A DNA stretch of 64,000 nt from contig NC_082699.1 in assembly GCF_949987515.2 (NCBI RefSeq), positions 79,527,458-79,591,457 of the forward strand. The letters run 5' to 3'. Within the stretch, counting starts at the first letter, position 1, and each line of letters starts with the position of its first letter. The translations under genes and the position numbers were made by a program. The DNA is from Delphinus delphis (lineage: Eukaryota > Chordata > Mammalia > Artiodactyla > Delphinidae). The notes below the pieces were generated by a model that did not search any database, was not told the origin of the DNA, and worked only from the letters and a program-made list of their open reading frames with translations. This document shows, piece after piece, positions 1-19,599 of this stretch.

Positions 1-1199
1 ATGGCCGTCGGTTCTATTTCTATCCCAGTCTGTGGTGCCCTGGTCTATCTACCCTGACCGCCAGGTGCCTGCGCCCCCTTCCCTCGGGCGGCTCCAGCAC
101 TGCACGCGCCTCCTCAACCATTCTGAGTACACCTGACGCCTCACACAGCTGGGAGACGGGAGTGGGGTAAACTGAGGCTCCGGGTCGGCGAGGTGAGAAT
201 CTGGGACTCCGTGTCTCATTCTGACGCCTGTCCTTCACACAAATGTCACACTGCCCCCCACTTCAAAGTCACACGTGCCATCTTCAAACAGGGCCACAGG
301 GCCAGGGCTCGTGCCGGCATTTCCTGCCTGCAGCCCTTGAAAAGCTGACACCAGAGCGCGACGCACCGGGGACGTTCTTTGTGGCCGCCTATTTAGGATC
401 ACCTTCAAGAAACCTTCATCCACAAAAACACTGGTCAAGCGTGTTTGCCCCCCAGGCTCCTCTAGGGGAAGGCACAGCAGCCGCGCTCCAAGGTGAGGAG
501 ATGGAGAGCTGCAGGGCACCCCGGCACTGGCACAGGGCCCAGGCCCGACTGCCCCGCAGAGGCGGCACAGGGCACCTGCTCCTCGGAGTCTGTGCCAAGC
601 TTTCTCAGGGAACCCCTACGTCTGGAGCTAAGCACGGCGGTGGGGCTCAACCCACTTATGGTTGAGGGCTCCCTAGGAGCTAGGGGTGTCAGAGCTGCTT
701 CTGAGGCAACACCGGGTCCTTCCCCGACCCAGGCCAGACCTACTCCCTCACCAGTTACTTGCCAGAGTCAATCTGCTCTCGCGACAAGCAGGGACCACCC
801 CAAAGTCCAGCCACACAAACAGCTCTCTTGCTCCAGGGTGGCCCTTCACTCTGAAAACCCTGTCGTGCTGGTCCCCGCCCCATGCCACCCCCCTGGCTCC
901 AGGACAAGGCTTTCCCTTCTTCGTTCCACTGAAAGTGCCCACTTTTCAGGAAGGTATCCTCCTCCCCTTCAGAGAGTGGCTTCGACATCGCCTCCTGCCC
1001 GGATCACCTTATCCAAATCCAGACCCTCCATCCCTCTCAGAGAACGCTGTATTTCAGTCACCCAGCAATCACATCCTTATTCTTCCCCGAGTTCATGAGC
1101 TCTCCAGGTTCCACGAAGACTGGGTCCGTGCCTGTCTCAAGCCCAGAGCCGACATGAAGGAGGTGCTCCACAAACGTCGACAAAGAAACGGGGGGACTA

Positions 1200-1200
<1 letters not shown>
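1..1200. other. Non-coding sequence, probably EEF1D intron 1 or upstream region
   Basis: No recognisable coding exon is present. By conserved gene order the gene to the left of TIGD5 is EEF1D, transcribed away from it on the minus strand, so this stretch is probably its first intron. The EEF1D coding exons I know are not found here. Bases about 1095-1192 resemble the 3' end of an old L2 element (a worn form of the 'aggtgctcaataaa' ending). The open frames here match no family I know. Confidence 0.4.
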
Positions 1201-3945
<2,745 letters not shown>

Positions 3946-6900
3946 CCAGGCCAGTCCGAGCAGCCCCCAGTGGCCTTTCTCCTGCGGCACTTGGAGGGGA
4001 TACACACAGCCTCCCCATCTCTCCTCCCCTCCCCTGGGGTGGCCTCCCCCCCTCGCTCGGGGTTGCAGGGATCCCAGCCCAGCCTGGCTCAGAGGAGCTC
4101 TGTTGGTGAAGGGCCGTCCCCTCCACTGGTGCCCGCGTTTCATGTGGGGACAGAACAGAGGCCGCGGGCGCCTGCTTCCCCTCCCTGGGCAGGCGCGCAC
4201 GTGGGGTCTGCGGTCTTAGCCAGGTGCCCTCTCGTGCAGGCCTGGCACACACACCACAGCACTTATCAGAGAGCAGGTGGCTGTGCTCCCACCCTGGCCC
4301 CTGTGGGGCTGAGGCCTCCAGCCATGTTCCTGTCCACACCGCCCAGCACTTGTACCGGACGAGGGCCCGGCGCTCCCATCCCTCCCGACCACAGCCATGC
4401 GGTCGGTCGTCTCAATGGGAAGCACACCACTCGTTTTGTTTTTAGCGCGTTAAGTCTGTCTTTAACAGATACGCTTCAGGGACCCGGGGTGGAGGGCTCC
4501 GTGGGCTGGAAGGGAGGATGGTGCCCGGCACGCGGGGCCTCCCAAGGTTCTGGGTGCAGCGAGGGCTGTAGGTTTCTGTTCCACTCGGATTTTTAACTTT
4601 CCTTAAGAAAACATTCTGAACAGCTCTCTTGTTCCGTGGGGTTGGCGAGCACTAGACCTGGGCCCTGGTGACAGACCAGTGGCCGGGCCAGCGCCCTGTG
4701 CCCCCACCAGCCACAGGCCACTTTGTCCAGCCCCAGAGCCCAGAGCCATCCCGTTTCCCCGGAGCAGCCCTGGGGCACTGACGGCCATGCCAGGACAACC
4801 CTCAGTGCCTTAGCTCCCCTCCAAGGCTCCCCTGCCCAGCCTGCCCTCAGGTTTCTCTCCCGCGCCTGGCGCTGCCCAAGGCGTGGCTGAGGGGCTGCTT
4901 CCCATGGCCCCATCAACTGGGCTCCTAGATGGCACCGTTTGTAAGGAGAAGGTAAGGGCTCTGTAACTGTCCAGCTCTGGATTCAGGATCCTGCTGGTGG
5001 CCTGAGGCCGAGAGATACCCACCCGGCCTCCCAGAGGCTGCCCTGCACAGATACCCAGAGCTCTTGTGAGGGGCAGTGGGGCCGGATTTGAGGTGCTGCC
5101 TGCCTCAGCGCTCTGCCCTCATCCTCACCTGCCCCATCCTCCTGGTGGTCTGAGACTGCAGAGGCCACAGACAGGTGCTGTGTTTGTGGGACGGGAGGGC
5201 TGTGCACGGCGGTAGGACGGCTGGGCACCCCCAGAGCAAGGACATAAACTGTTCCTTGGAACCACCCCCCCCCCAAAAAAAAACCACATATGTATGTGTA
5301 TGTCAAATCTGAAAGCTGAGGAACAGTATGTAGGATTTGGAAACAAGAGAAGGGAGGCTTGGCTAGCCAGGCCCAGGCAGCAGCCTCCAGCCGCAACTGC
5401 TGGGGCCCACCTGGCACCTCCACTTCCATCTGTGTCAAGCCTGCACACCTGCAGGAGCCTCTGGCGGTCTCCGCTGGCCCTGGGTCTAACCAAGCAGCTG
5501 CACGGGGCTTCAGGATGTCTCGCATGTTACACCACCTGCCTCTCCCGCTGGTGGCGACCCGGGGACCCAGGCCGGGAGCTCCTGGTCACGATGGCCAGCA
5601 GGTCCTCTGCCCTGCCCGCCTATAGGGTCCTGTGGAGAGACAGACCTCAGAGCCCAGGTGGGCACCGGGCGAGGGTGGCCTCTGGTAGCATCATCAGCAC
5701 TGCCCCTCTTGCCAAGTATCCTGTCTCAGCCTTTAATCCTCTTGTACCCCGGAGCCTGGGCAGGGGGACTGCAGTTGGTATTGAGAACCGGCTAGCAGGA
5801 CAGGACCTCCCACCTCCTCTCATGTGGCTCCAGCCTCGTCCCCTCTGGAGAACCAAGGCTGCACCCCAGGAGGTGGCTCTGCCCGGTCTCCAAGGCCCTG
5901 GATGGGCAGCGTGGCAACGAGGCACAGCGCAGGCTGGCCTGGGGCCTTGAAGAGTTAGGGGGCCCATCAAGGGTGGGTCTGGGAGCCGCTTCGCTTTGCT
6001 GGGCTGGGGACTACCTCGCCCAAGGACCTCCGAAGGTGTCCTCTCTAGAATGGGGGCACTGGTGCCACCGGGCCCTGCACATGAAGAGGGTGGCTCTGGC
6101 CCCAAACGCAGCCCCAGCAATGATCCTTGTGACCCCGGGCCCCATCGCAGCTCTGGCACGAGGTCACCCACCTCCCTGGGCTCACCTCACTGTGAACCAC
6201 AGGGCAGAGTCTTCCTGTGGGAGACGCCAGCTTTTCTCTGCAGAATGGGTGAAATGGCCTCGCTGCCGACACCTGCTGGGCCCGGGGCATCTAAGCCGCT
6301 CCCCGGTTTGTGCTGAGGGTAAGGCGGTTGATGGCAGAGGGAGGGGTCTTAGTTGCTGCCTGAACTCCTTCAGCAGCCCTACCTGCAGAGTGCTGGGCAC
6401 CATGCTGGAGACTGGGTTTCTTGCCCTCAAGGATTACACGTCTCTTGTGAGGGTGTGGGACCCCTGTGGCCTGGGAGGTGCTCAGGGACACAGCCACCAT
6501 GCTCTCCCCACCCTGTTCACAGCCCTCTGACAAATCCTCAAGGCGGTAAAGATCACTGATTCCAAAAAGCAGCCCCTGGTCAGTCACTGTCAGGGCTGGC
6601 CCCGTGGGCTTGGTGGTGGGCACCGCGGGAAAGCACTGCGGGTGGAAAGGGGAGCTTGTGGCTTCTGCTGAAGCCAGCCCAGCTGGGGGCTGGGAGGGCA
6701 AGACCAGGCTGCAGCATCAGAGGGAACCCGTGTGAGGCCAAGCTTGCCCGAGGGGCCTCACGCTTGGGAATGAGCCCCCAGGTGACAGCTGGACCGAAGC
6801 TGGAGCACGGGAGCGCGGGGTGAGAGGAATGGGGCACCCTCCAGCAGGGGCTCGGGCCTCCTGGGACCCCCAGCCTGCTGGCCCAAGAGCCCCGGGGGCA

Positions 6901-7015
6901 AGGGTGCTTGCCCTGTCGAGGGACCCTTTCACAGCCAACCTCACTGACAGCAGAGGTCGCCGGCCAGATAGGCCCAGCACGCTTTCTAATAAAGGCTGGA
7001 TGCGCCAGCGTCACA
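3946..7015 (+). other. TIGD5: TIGD5 3' untranslated region
   Basis: About 3 kb of non-coding sequence follows the stop codon. The first good plus-strand polyadenylation signal I find is AATAAA at 6988-6993. A C-run followed by an A-run (about 5266-5283) and a worn MIR-like stretch near 6210-6300 lie inside. PYCR3 approaches from the other side, so the two genes are tail to tail. The exact 3' end is inferred. Confidence 0.6.
6988..6993 (+). terminator. TIGD5: AATAAA polyadenylation signal, probably TIGD5
   Basis: A canonical hexamer in the sequence TCTAATAAAGGC, on the plus strand downstream of the TIGD5 stop. A GT-rich stretch (TTATTTGTGTAACTGT, about 7031-7046) follows at the distance expected for a downstream element. 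Confidence 0.6.
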
Positions 7016-8318
7016 TGATCCCTGTTCTAGTCTTATTTGTGTAACTGTCTAGTGCTTGGATCCAGAACACCTGATTTGAAAAAGTGGGGAGGGTACAGGA
7101 AAGGGACAACGTTGATGAAAAAAGTTCACATCCAGCAGCTTCTGAGAAAAGTAATTTTAGCTTCGCAGTATAAGGTGAAGGGACTTGGCCGGCCAGTGAC
7201 TGGGCTGCAACCCTGCCCGCCCCCGCCCCAAGCTGCCGTTCTTGGGTCAGGCCCTCTTCAACTGGCATTTCCTGTCACGGGCCATCACCAGCTGGGCTCA
7301 CCGGGCACCTCACATTCAGGAGGTGACCGCCTAAGGGCAGGGCTGGGCAGAGGTGCATCTTCCACTCCCCAAGCCGAGCCCTGCCTGGTCCTCAGGGATT
7401 CTGTTGGAAGATACGTGGCGGGGACCCATGGACGTACAGCTGAGGGTGAGGTTGGAGGGCTGGGCGGGGGCAGGGGGAGCCTACCCTTGCAGAGCTCTCG
7501 CGTGATGGGAAGCCCTGTGCCCAGACCACCTACACCCACAGCTCCGAGTCTGGGCCAGTATCCTGGGCCTTGCCTGAGACGTGCTTCCAGGCACTTGGCA
7601 TTGGGTTTGACCAGCCTCCAGTTAAATATTGCTTGCTCCGTGCTAGAGGACAGCCGCGGTTCAAAAGTGAAAGAAAAGGCGCCGAAATGGACTCAGGCTG
7701 AGCCTTCTAGCAGGTGGAAGGGCCAGGGTCAGACGGACAGTCGCTGGCTGAGGGCCAGCCGCCCATGAAGGCTGGAGTGGTGGGGGCTCAGCGCTGTGCG
7801 GGCAGTGAGGGGCAGGCTGCCGTGTAAGCCCTGTTCACAGCCTGGGGATCACTTTGCCGCGAGCCTCACAGCTGGCGGGTGGAAGGAAGGGGCTCCAGCA
7901 CTAGGGCCCATGTGGGGTGGGGAGGCCCCTGTGAGCCTTGGGCTGCAGGTAGTCTGCCCCGCACCCAGAGGCGCCTCGTCCTTGCTTAGGGCCCTAAGTT
8001 GCTGGCTTTCCTGGCCTGTTGGTCCTTTCACAGACATGCTAAGAACCAAATCCTGCAGTCAGAGGCCAGGCCGTGGGACCCTCCAGGACCCTTGACCCAA
8101 GGAAGGGTCATCAGGACCAGCTCCACCTGCCGCTGGCCGCGAGCTCAGGGTCTGGAGAGGGGCCCACAGCCCGCTGTGATCCCCGCTGGCCAGGACCTGT
8201 TCTCCACCCAGCCTCCCACACCTCAAGCAGCTCCCCCACTGGCCTGCAGGCTGGAGAGAACCCGAGTCCTCGGGAAGGGGCTGGGGGGTGGCCACGGCCT
8301 GCACCCAGTGCCTGCGCC
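7016..8318. other. Intergenic region between TIGD5 and PYCR3 (includes PYCR3 3' UTR)
   Basis: No coding exon is recognisable. The PYCR3 3' UTR must extend into it from the right, but I find no minus-strand AATAAA or ATTAAA close to the stop codon, so PYCR3 may use a variant signal. Repeats are too worn to name. Confidence 0.4.
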
Positions 8319-11300
8319 CTACTTCCTGCTGAGTTCCCGGGCCCGGCAGGTGGCAGCCTCCACAGCGCTCATGGCCGCCGCCCGCAGCGCGCCCTGCTCC
8401 AGCGCGTGGAGCCCATAGATAGTGGTGCCGCCGGGCGTGCACACGTCAGTCCGCAGCTGAGCCGGGTGCTGCCCCTTCTGCAGAAGCATCTTGGCCGTGC
8501 CCTGGGGAAAGTGGCATTGGGGTGACTCGGGGGAGGCCAGCAGCCCCTCCTTGGCTCAGCCCCACCCCCACCCCCGCCGCCCCGTCTCAGCCCAGGCTGC
8601 TCAGGCCTGCCCTCTCCCTTCCCACAGCTCCCAGGAGGCGTGCTGCCCCCTCCCCTTCCACACGCTCCCCCAGGACCGGGCAGCAAGGTCTCACCAGCAG
8701 GGTCTGGGCGGCAATGCGGTGGGCCAGGCCACTGGGCATGCCCATCTTGATGGCTCCTTCGGCCAAGGCCTCCGAGAAGGCACACACCTGTAGCAGCGGG
8801 GGGCGGGGACAAAGCCAGCACTCCCTTGGACACAGAACCCAGCCTGGAAAAGGCTGGGGACCCTCAGGAACAAGGTCCTGCACACCAGCCACCAGAGCTG
8901 AGGCCAGAGCCCAGGGGTCTGCCAAGGGGCCGGCCTCAAAGGCCCAGGAAGGCACAGATAACAGGGGGTGGGTGGCGCACACGGGGAGCTGCGGACCCAG
9001 CCGGGGAGCCATGGGGCCAGGGGCTGTCGGGGGGGCTCCACAAGGCCCCACTTTGCCGAGGGAGGGCCGGCCTGTGAGGGCAGGGGTTGGGGTGCGGGGA
9101 CCAGACGACACTCACAAAGGCCACACCGCTGCCGCTGAGGCCAGTGTGGACGTCCACCTGGGCCTCGGGCACCTCCTCGCACTGCCCGCAGGCCTCCAGC
9201 AGGGTCCGCAGGAGCCCGGCCTCGCCACTGCCAGCATGGCGGCCCCGTGCCATCACCATGGCCCCCTCCTGGACCACGCAGGGCAGGTTGGGCGAGACCC
9301 GCAGCACTCGCGCCATCGGGGGCAGCAGCTGGCGGGAGAGAGGCTGCGATCAGGGCGGCTGTGGGGTCAGGCTGCCGGGCAGGCACACGCCGGGCCAGAG
9401 CAGGCTCCCCGCTACTTCCCGGGCGTGGCGCCCTAACCCCAGCCCCCTAGCCACCTGGCCACCTGTGCAGGCCGGCTGAGAGGCTGTCTGCCCCCCAACC
9501 CACCCATCCTGGTTTCTGGAAGGGCTGGACCCAGGCTGCAGCCGGGCTGGGATGGCAGGGGTGGGAGGCCAGCAGAGCCCACCCTGGGGTCAGAGCCTCA
9601 GCCCCCACTGCACCCCGACAGGCCACTCACCTCCTCCAGGGTGCTCAGGGAGACCCCAGCAGCCACAGACACCAAGATGTGCTCAGCGGTGACCACAGGA
9701 GCCACCTCCACCAGGACAGCCGGCAGGATGTGGGGCTTGGTGGCAAAGAAGACGAGCGAGCAGCTCTGCAGCACCTCCCGGTTGGAGTGGCTGGTCTGGC
9801 AGCCCAGGGCCTGCAGCAGGGTTGCCGGGACCAGGCCCACGTCAGCGGGCATCCTCCCAGACCACGGCCCTCCCTGCCGGAGCCCACCCTGCAATCCCAC
9901 GGGCCCCCCATTGCAAACGGCCCTAAACTAATGCCCATGACGCGCCCAGACCACCCGTTCTCGCTCAGGATCCAACCTCAGATGGCCCTGGTGTCAGCAC
10001 CTCCTCGAGCTCTCTGATCCCAGTGAGTGCCCGTGACATTCCCGCCCGTCCAGCATGCACACGCACACGCACACCCCTTTACCCCACCCGGGCCTCCCAC
10101 AACCTTGACTTTCCTTCTGGCCTTTGACCTCCCCTTCCCCAGCCCAGCCCGGCCCGTGTCAAAACTTTAGCTAAGTAAGCAGCACTTCCCTGGCCCCAAG
10201 GAGCCAAGAGCCATCTGAGCCCTGGGAAGCCTCCACTCAGAGGAGCTGCCCGGCTCACCCGGAAGCGGCAGAGGTTCCTGTCCGTCGGTGCGCTGGCCAG
10301 CACGTGCTGAGCTTCCACTTTTCCTGGAAGGAAAGGCAAAGGCGGGTAGGGGGTGTCAGTGAGGATGTGGCGCGGGGAGAAGCCAGCCTGGCAGGCCCCT
10401 TACAGCAGGTCTCAGCCACACCTGGGCCACGCGGAGCCTCTCCAAGAAGCCAGGTGCTTGGCGGGGCCGCTCCACTCGGCTGGGACCAGGCAACCAGCTT
10501 CACTTGATTCTACTCAGCAGTCATCGCTGCCCACCTGCTGCTGCTGCTGAGGCCAGACGCCCTGCCGGACACAGGGGCCGGGAGCTTGCCTTGTCTCGTG
10601 AGGACACAGATCCCAGGGACCCCTGCCTCCGGGAACGGTTAGGCTGGGGAGGGGGCATGGTGGGTAGGGAGGCTGGGGTGGGGGATGAGCTTCCTCCGGA
10701 GGGGGGGTGCATCTGTACGGGGACATCCAAGCAGAGGCTCAGTGCCCGTTTGGTAGAAATCCTCTACAGATCAGATTTCTGTAAAGTCTAGCAGGAAGGC
10801 AGAAGTGCACCCCACGGCCTCAAGAGACGGTGGCAGCACTGTGAGACTCCGTGCAGCAGGGGAGGCAGGTGATACTCCAGGTTTTACAGGTTTAAAACAC
10901 CTGAGACTTGCAGTAAACTGTTTTCTGATGATTTTGACCTTTCTAGACCTTGACATATGGCTGAAGGCAGAAAACCAGTCCACATCTACATATAAAGGTT
11001 TCTAAATACTGTGGAACCTCCATCCCTGCTATAAGTGGTGCTCGACCGAGGATGATTTTGCCCCCCCGCCCCGGGGACATTGACAGTGTCTGGAGACATT
11101 TTGGCTGTCACAACTGGGGGTGTCACTAACACCTAGTGGGGAGAAGCCAGGCAAGGGGCTAAAGAGCCTACAATGTGAAGAATGGAGAATGCTGTGGCCC
11201 CAAATGTGCACAGTGCCGGACACCAGGGGTGCAGCCGGCGAACAAACAGAAAGAAGAGTCGGAGGCTCAGAGCGGTCAGGCAGCTCGACCGAGGCACGAG

Positions 11301-11956
11301 GTTAGGACGTCGGCAGGAGATCCCGCGCTCTAAGCTAGGGCTGTCCAAGAGAAGTATCGCTCGAGCCACACACGTAGCTTCACATTTTCTAGTAGTCTTA
11401 TTAAACAAGTAGGAAGAAACGGGTGAATTGTAGTACATTTTACTTAACTCAGGGTAGCCAAAATGTCACCCTTCCAACACCTAATCAATATTAAAAGTTA
11501 CTAAGATACGTTATTTTTTGTTTGGATGATAAATCTTCCAAATTCGGCGTATATTTTATTCTGTGCACTCACAGCACATCTCAACTCGGACGTGGGGACG
11601 GCCGGCGCTGAGCCTCTCCACCACATCCCCTCCAGCCGCGCTCCCAGAGGAAGCAGAGACCGGAGGCACAGGGTCCGCGCGCGGCCCTGGCCCACGCCCG
11701 CCGGCCAGCCCCACCCTGGGGCCCCTGCGCGGAGGGCCCCGTGCTGCCCGGGGCTCCGCGGGGCAGGTGAGCTACGGAGAGGTAAGCCCGTCCCTCCCAC
11801 ACAGGCCGGTGTCGGACGCCCTCTAGCCCGCGGGCCCGGGACCCCACGCGCCCCACCTGCTTGGATGAGGCCCTGCGCGATGGCCTCCGCCATGCGGCCG
11901 GCGCCCACGAAGCCCACGCGCCTCGGGCCAGACTCCGCCGCAACCGCCGCCGCCAT
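8319..11956 (-). CDS. PYCR3: PYCR3 (PYCRL), pyrroline-5-carboxylate reductase 3
   Basis: Six coding exons on the minus strand: 11956-11857, 10323-10259, 9810-9631, 9328-9116, 8787-8695 and 8501-8319. They join in frame to 277 aa (human is about 274), each with GT donors and AG acceptors. The enzyme reduces pyrroline-5-carboxylate to proline with NAD(P)H; isoform 3 is cytosolic and linked to ornithine-derived proline. Residues 14-23 ([10 protein letters not shown]) are the Rossmann dinucleotide motif. The C-terminal dimerisation domain has the family features [19 protein letters not shown] and a closing ELSRK. The start ATG (G at -3, G at +4) opens [13 protein letters not shown], slightly longer than in human. 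Introns are short except intron 1 (1.5 kb), which carries a MER20 copy. No disruption is visible. Confidence 0.95.
11033..11225 (+). mobile_element. MER20-like hAT-Charlie DNA transposon relic
   Basis: Reads as a worn plus-orientation MER20: GTGGTGCTCGACCGAGGATG near the start, then TGACAGTGTCTGGAGACATT and TTGGCTGTCACAACTGGG, as in the family consensus I remember. It lies in PYCR3 intron 1. MER20 copies are known to supply regulatory sites in placental mammals; whether this one does is unknown. Confidence 0.7.
11335..11590. repeat. Old mammalian interspersed repeat, family not assigned
   Basis: AT-rich sequence opening with GGGCTGTCCAAGAGAAGT and continuing through TTTTCTAGTAGTC, in the pattern of a common mammalian repeat whose ends read 'GGCTGTCCAATAGAA'. 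It fills the part of PYCR3 intron 1 just downstream of exon 1. I cannot name the family safely. Confidence 0.45.
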
Positions 11957-12180
11957 CTCGCCACCGCCCCGCGCCGCGCCCCGCCCGCGCCCTCAGCGCC
12001 GCCAATGGGCTACACCGCCCAGCACCTGCCCTCGTCCATTGGCTGCCGAGACCTCACGCTCCGCCCCCTCCCGCGGGCTCCACGCTCTATCGATCGCTAG
12101 CAATTGGGCTCACCCCTTCGCAGCTCATTGGCCGGAGAGATGTAGGGCGAGGAGGGGTGGGCCGCGGCGCGGGGCGCCGG
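11957..12180 (-). promoter_or_regulatory. PYCR3: PYCR3 promoter with four CCAAT boxes
   Basis: CpG-rich DNA immediately upstream of the PYCR3 start codon. It contains one CCAAT on the plus strand (12002-12006) and three on the minus strand, seen as ATTGG at 12038-12042, 12103-12107 and 12127-12131. CCAAT boxes are NF-Y sites in housekeeping promoters. No TATA box is seen. Transcription probably starts between about 11960 and 12000. Confidence 0.65.
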
Positions 12181-12189
12181 GCGGGCGGC

Positions 12190-13740
12190 CACGATACTGT
12201 GTTGGCTTCTGTCCCGATGTGTGAAATTTCCCAAAGGGCAACTTGAGCTGGTCCTTAAAGGCGAAGGGCAGGAAAGGGTGGGGGCTCCCCTGGTCTTGTC
12301 CCAGAGGTGGGCGCCTCAGGCCGCTCGGAGCCTGCCAGTGGACCTGGGTGTGGCGGACAGGGTGGCCTGGTCAGGGCCTGTGGTCAGCTCTTCCCCAAGC
12401 CGCAGTGGGTCTGGGTGACAGCATAAAATTGGCACAGCCAGTGAAACGTGGGAGCAGGGGTCTGCTTTTCTGTTAAAGGAGGTCCTCAGGCCAGCCTGGA
12501 TTCTGGTTTCTGAGGGCCTCTCAGGGAGCTGCAGGGGAGACCTTCATGAGGCCTAGGTCCCCGGCGGAGACCTGGCCCCTCTTGCTGGTTCTGTGGGAGA
12601 TGGAGTGCTTCGCCAGGGCCAGGGCCCACCTTAGAGACTGAGAGGGGGAGGGTGGGTGTGGGTGTGGGCTGTGCTTGTAATTTTTGATTGACATGGGAAA
12701 AACAAGGTTGAAGAACTAAGATTGCAGTTTTTAAGACTGAATTTTAAAGATGTTATTTTCTTTAAACTCTACTTTGACACGTTCAGAGCTCTTCAACAAT
12801 GAGATCCCTTCATTCCTTCAACGCTGCCCCTTCAGCGTGGGGGCCCTGCTCTGGGCTGGGAACGAAGGGCACACAGCAGTGGAGTGCACAAACCCCCACC
12901 CCGCAGACTTGCATTCTGGCTGGAGAGACAGCCCCTCTACGATAAACACACACCCCATAACCCAAGGGACAAGTCAGGACACACAACCACTACTTGAGGC
13001 CAGGCACGTCCAGGCCTCTCTGCCCCGCGCAGGGCCTCCTTCCCCCCATTCTCACTTGGCTGACCCGAGCTCCCACTCAGGGACCACCCCTCCCCCTCTC
13101 CCTGAACGCCCACAGGGGCAGACCCTTCAGATTCACAAAGGGCTGGCACCCAGGGGATACAGCATGAAGGGCCGACCAGGTCCTGGAGCTCCAAGCCCTG
13201 GGGGGTGGGGGAGGGGAGGTGTTTCCAGAGAAGCAAGCAGGTGGGGTGGGCCTCAGTCAGCAGAGACCTAAGAGGTGGGCAGGCACTGATGTGAGAGGGG
13301 CAGGACTGGCCCCTGGAGAGGCCTGTGGGCCGGGGTGGTGGTAACAAACGCAGTGAGGGATCAGCTGGACACGGGACGGGGGGTGGGGCTCGCGTGGCCG
13401 GCACAGGGAAGGCAGCCCACAGCGCCTGAATGAACAAAGCAAGTAAGGAACGTGGCAGGCACACCTGGGGCCAGAAGAGAGCTGGGAGTCACTGGTGTGA
13501 AGACAGCAAAGGGTACCCCAGGGGAGGTGGGCCCCGGAGCCAGGGAAGGTGCCTGGGTCCTGGGGGAAGCACACCCGGCACTGACTGGCTAGGCGGAGGC
13601 CGGTGGGTCAACCGGTCCAGACTTTCCTGTTGAGGATGGGAGGCCTGTGCCGCTCACTGCCGTGCCCGCCAGGCCCACTCTTGCGTGACACCTATTGCTG
13701 CCCATGGGAGAAGGGCAGGCCAAGCCCCAGCACCCAAGCT
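12190..13740. other. Intergenic sequence between PYCR3 and GFUS
   Basis: No exon recognised. About 12795-12945 resembles a widespread old mammalian repeat (recognisable by 'gcattctggctggagagaca' and the flanking order of motifs). A GT-rich run lies near 12645-12675. The remainder is unique, moderately GC-rich sequence. Confidence 0.4.
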
Positions 13741-14184
13741 GCTACCTGAGGGCTAGGGCGATGAGGGGCCAGGCCTGACCTGGCCAATCGCCACTGCTCT
13801 CCTCAGATCCATCTGTGTTCCTGCTCAGCCTGTCCAAATCCAGACCCAGCCTCTTTCCCCAAAGTCCTGGGATGGGGGCGGGTAAGCCCGGGGAGTGCAG
13901 GTTACCCAGGCCTGCACCCGGCTGTGCGTGGAGAGGCTCGGCTCTCCCCGCAGCCGGTGGGGACTGCCGCAGGTGCCTGCCCTTTGTCCCCGCCGGCTGA
14001 CAGTCCAGCCTCTCCTGCCACCTGCCCACACACCCACCTCTCCGTGTCTCCGGCCACTGCTGCCCTTCTACCCCAGGGACAGTTGGCCACCGTGGCCCAG
14101 CAGCTCTTGGGGGCTGGCCAGGCTCAGGAGGCAGTGCTGGGGCGGGGGATATGGGGGGCTGATACAGAGCTGCCGGGGCCAGGC

Positions 14185-14471
14185 CTGTGGAAACGCACTT
14201 TATTGGCTCCCAGGGATCAGAAGTGTACATGCTCTGCGACTGGCGTCGGGGAGCAGGGTGCTGGGCCTGGCCAGGCCTTGGCTTCCCTGAGGACGGTGTG
14301 AACGGTGGCCTCACCGGAGAGTCAGCCAGGTCTACCCCGGCAGAGGGCGTGGGGCAGGGGCCGGCCGCCACGAGGGCAGTGCCCTCAGCCCCGGCAGGTT
14401 CTGAGTGGCTGCCGCTGGGCTCTGCTGGCTGAGCGCCGGGGAGAGGGCGGCACCCGCTCCCGCCGCACACT
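14185..14471 (-). other. GFUS: GFUS 3' untranslated region with AATAAA signal
   Basis: A minus-strand AATAAA lies at 14204-14199 (plus-strand TTTATT), 268 bases past the GFUS stop codon. The last exon therefore probably ends near 14185. Confidence 0.75.
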
Positions 14472-19180
<4,709 letters not shown>

Positions 19181-19420
19181 TGACCTGCCCGGAGAGCGGC
19201 TTCAGGCGCCGGTTGAGAGTCCTGCCACGCGTTGGGGTTAGGTGGAGGGAGCGGGATCAGGTCGGGCCCTCCCGCGGAACTCTGGGAAATGGAGTCCTGG
19301 CGGGGCGCCCCGGGCGTTGCTGGGAAATGGAGTCCGGAACCGCGCAGCAGCCTGGGAAATGTAGTTCTTCCGGCTCCTCCTCCCCTGGGCGGACCCCGAC
19401 CCGCCCTTAACCCAGCCTGG
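19181..19420 (-). promoter_or_regulatory. GFUS: GFUS promoter with three TTTCCCAG-type motifs
   Basis: CpG-rich, no TATA box. On the minus strand three related sites occur: CTCCATTTCCCAGA (about 19294-19281), CTCCATTTCCCAGC (about 19333-19319) and AACTACATTTCCCAGG (about 19366-19351). The last fits the ACTACAATTCCCAG motif bound by ZNF143/Staf in many housekeeping promoters. A GGAA (ETS) core lies beside it. Confidence 0.6.
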
Positions 19421-19599
19421 CGCTGGTCGCGAGCCCTTGCTGGAGAGCGTGGGGGCGTGGGAGAGGAGGAGAGGCAGCGCGTCTCCGAAAGCCCGCAAGC
19501 TGTGGACCGAGGAGAGGCGGCAGAACCAAACACCGTTCTAAAAATGGAGAAGCTGCAACTCCTCAGTGCTTTCCTAGGGCAAAAACTGCATTTGTGAGA

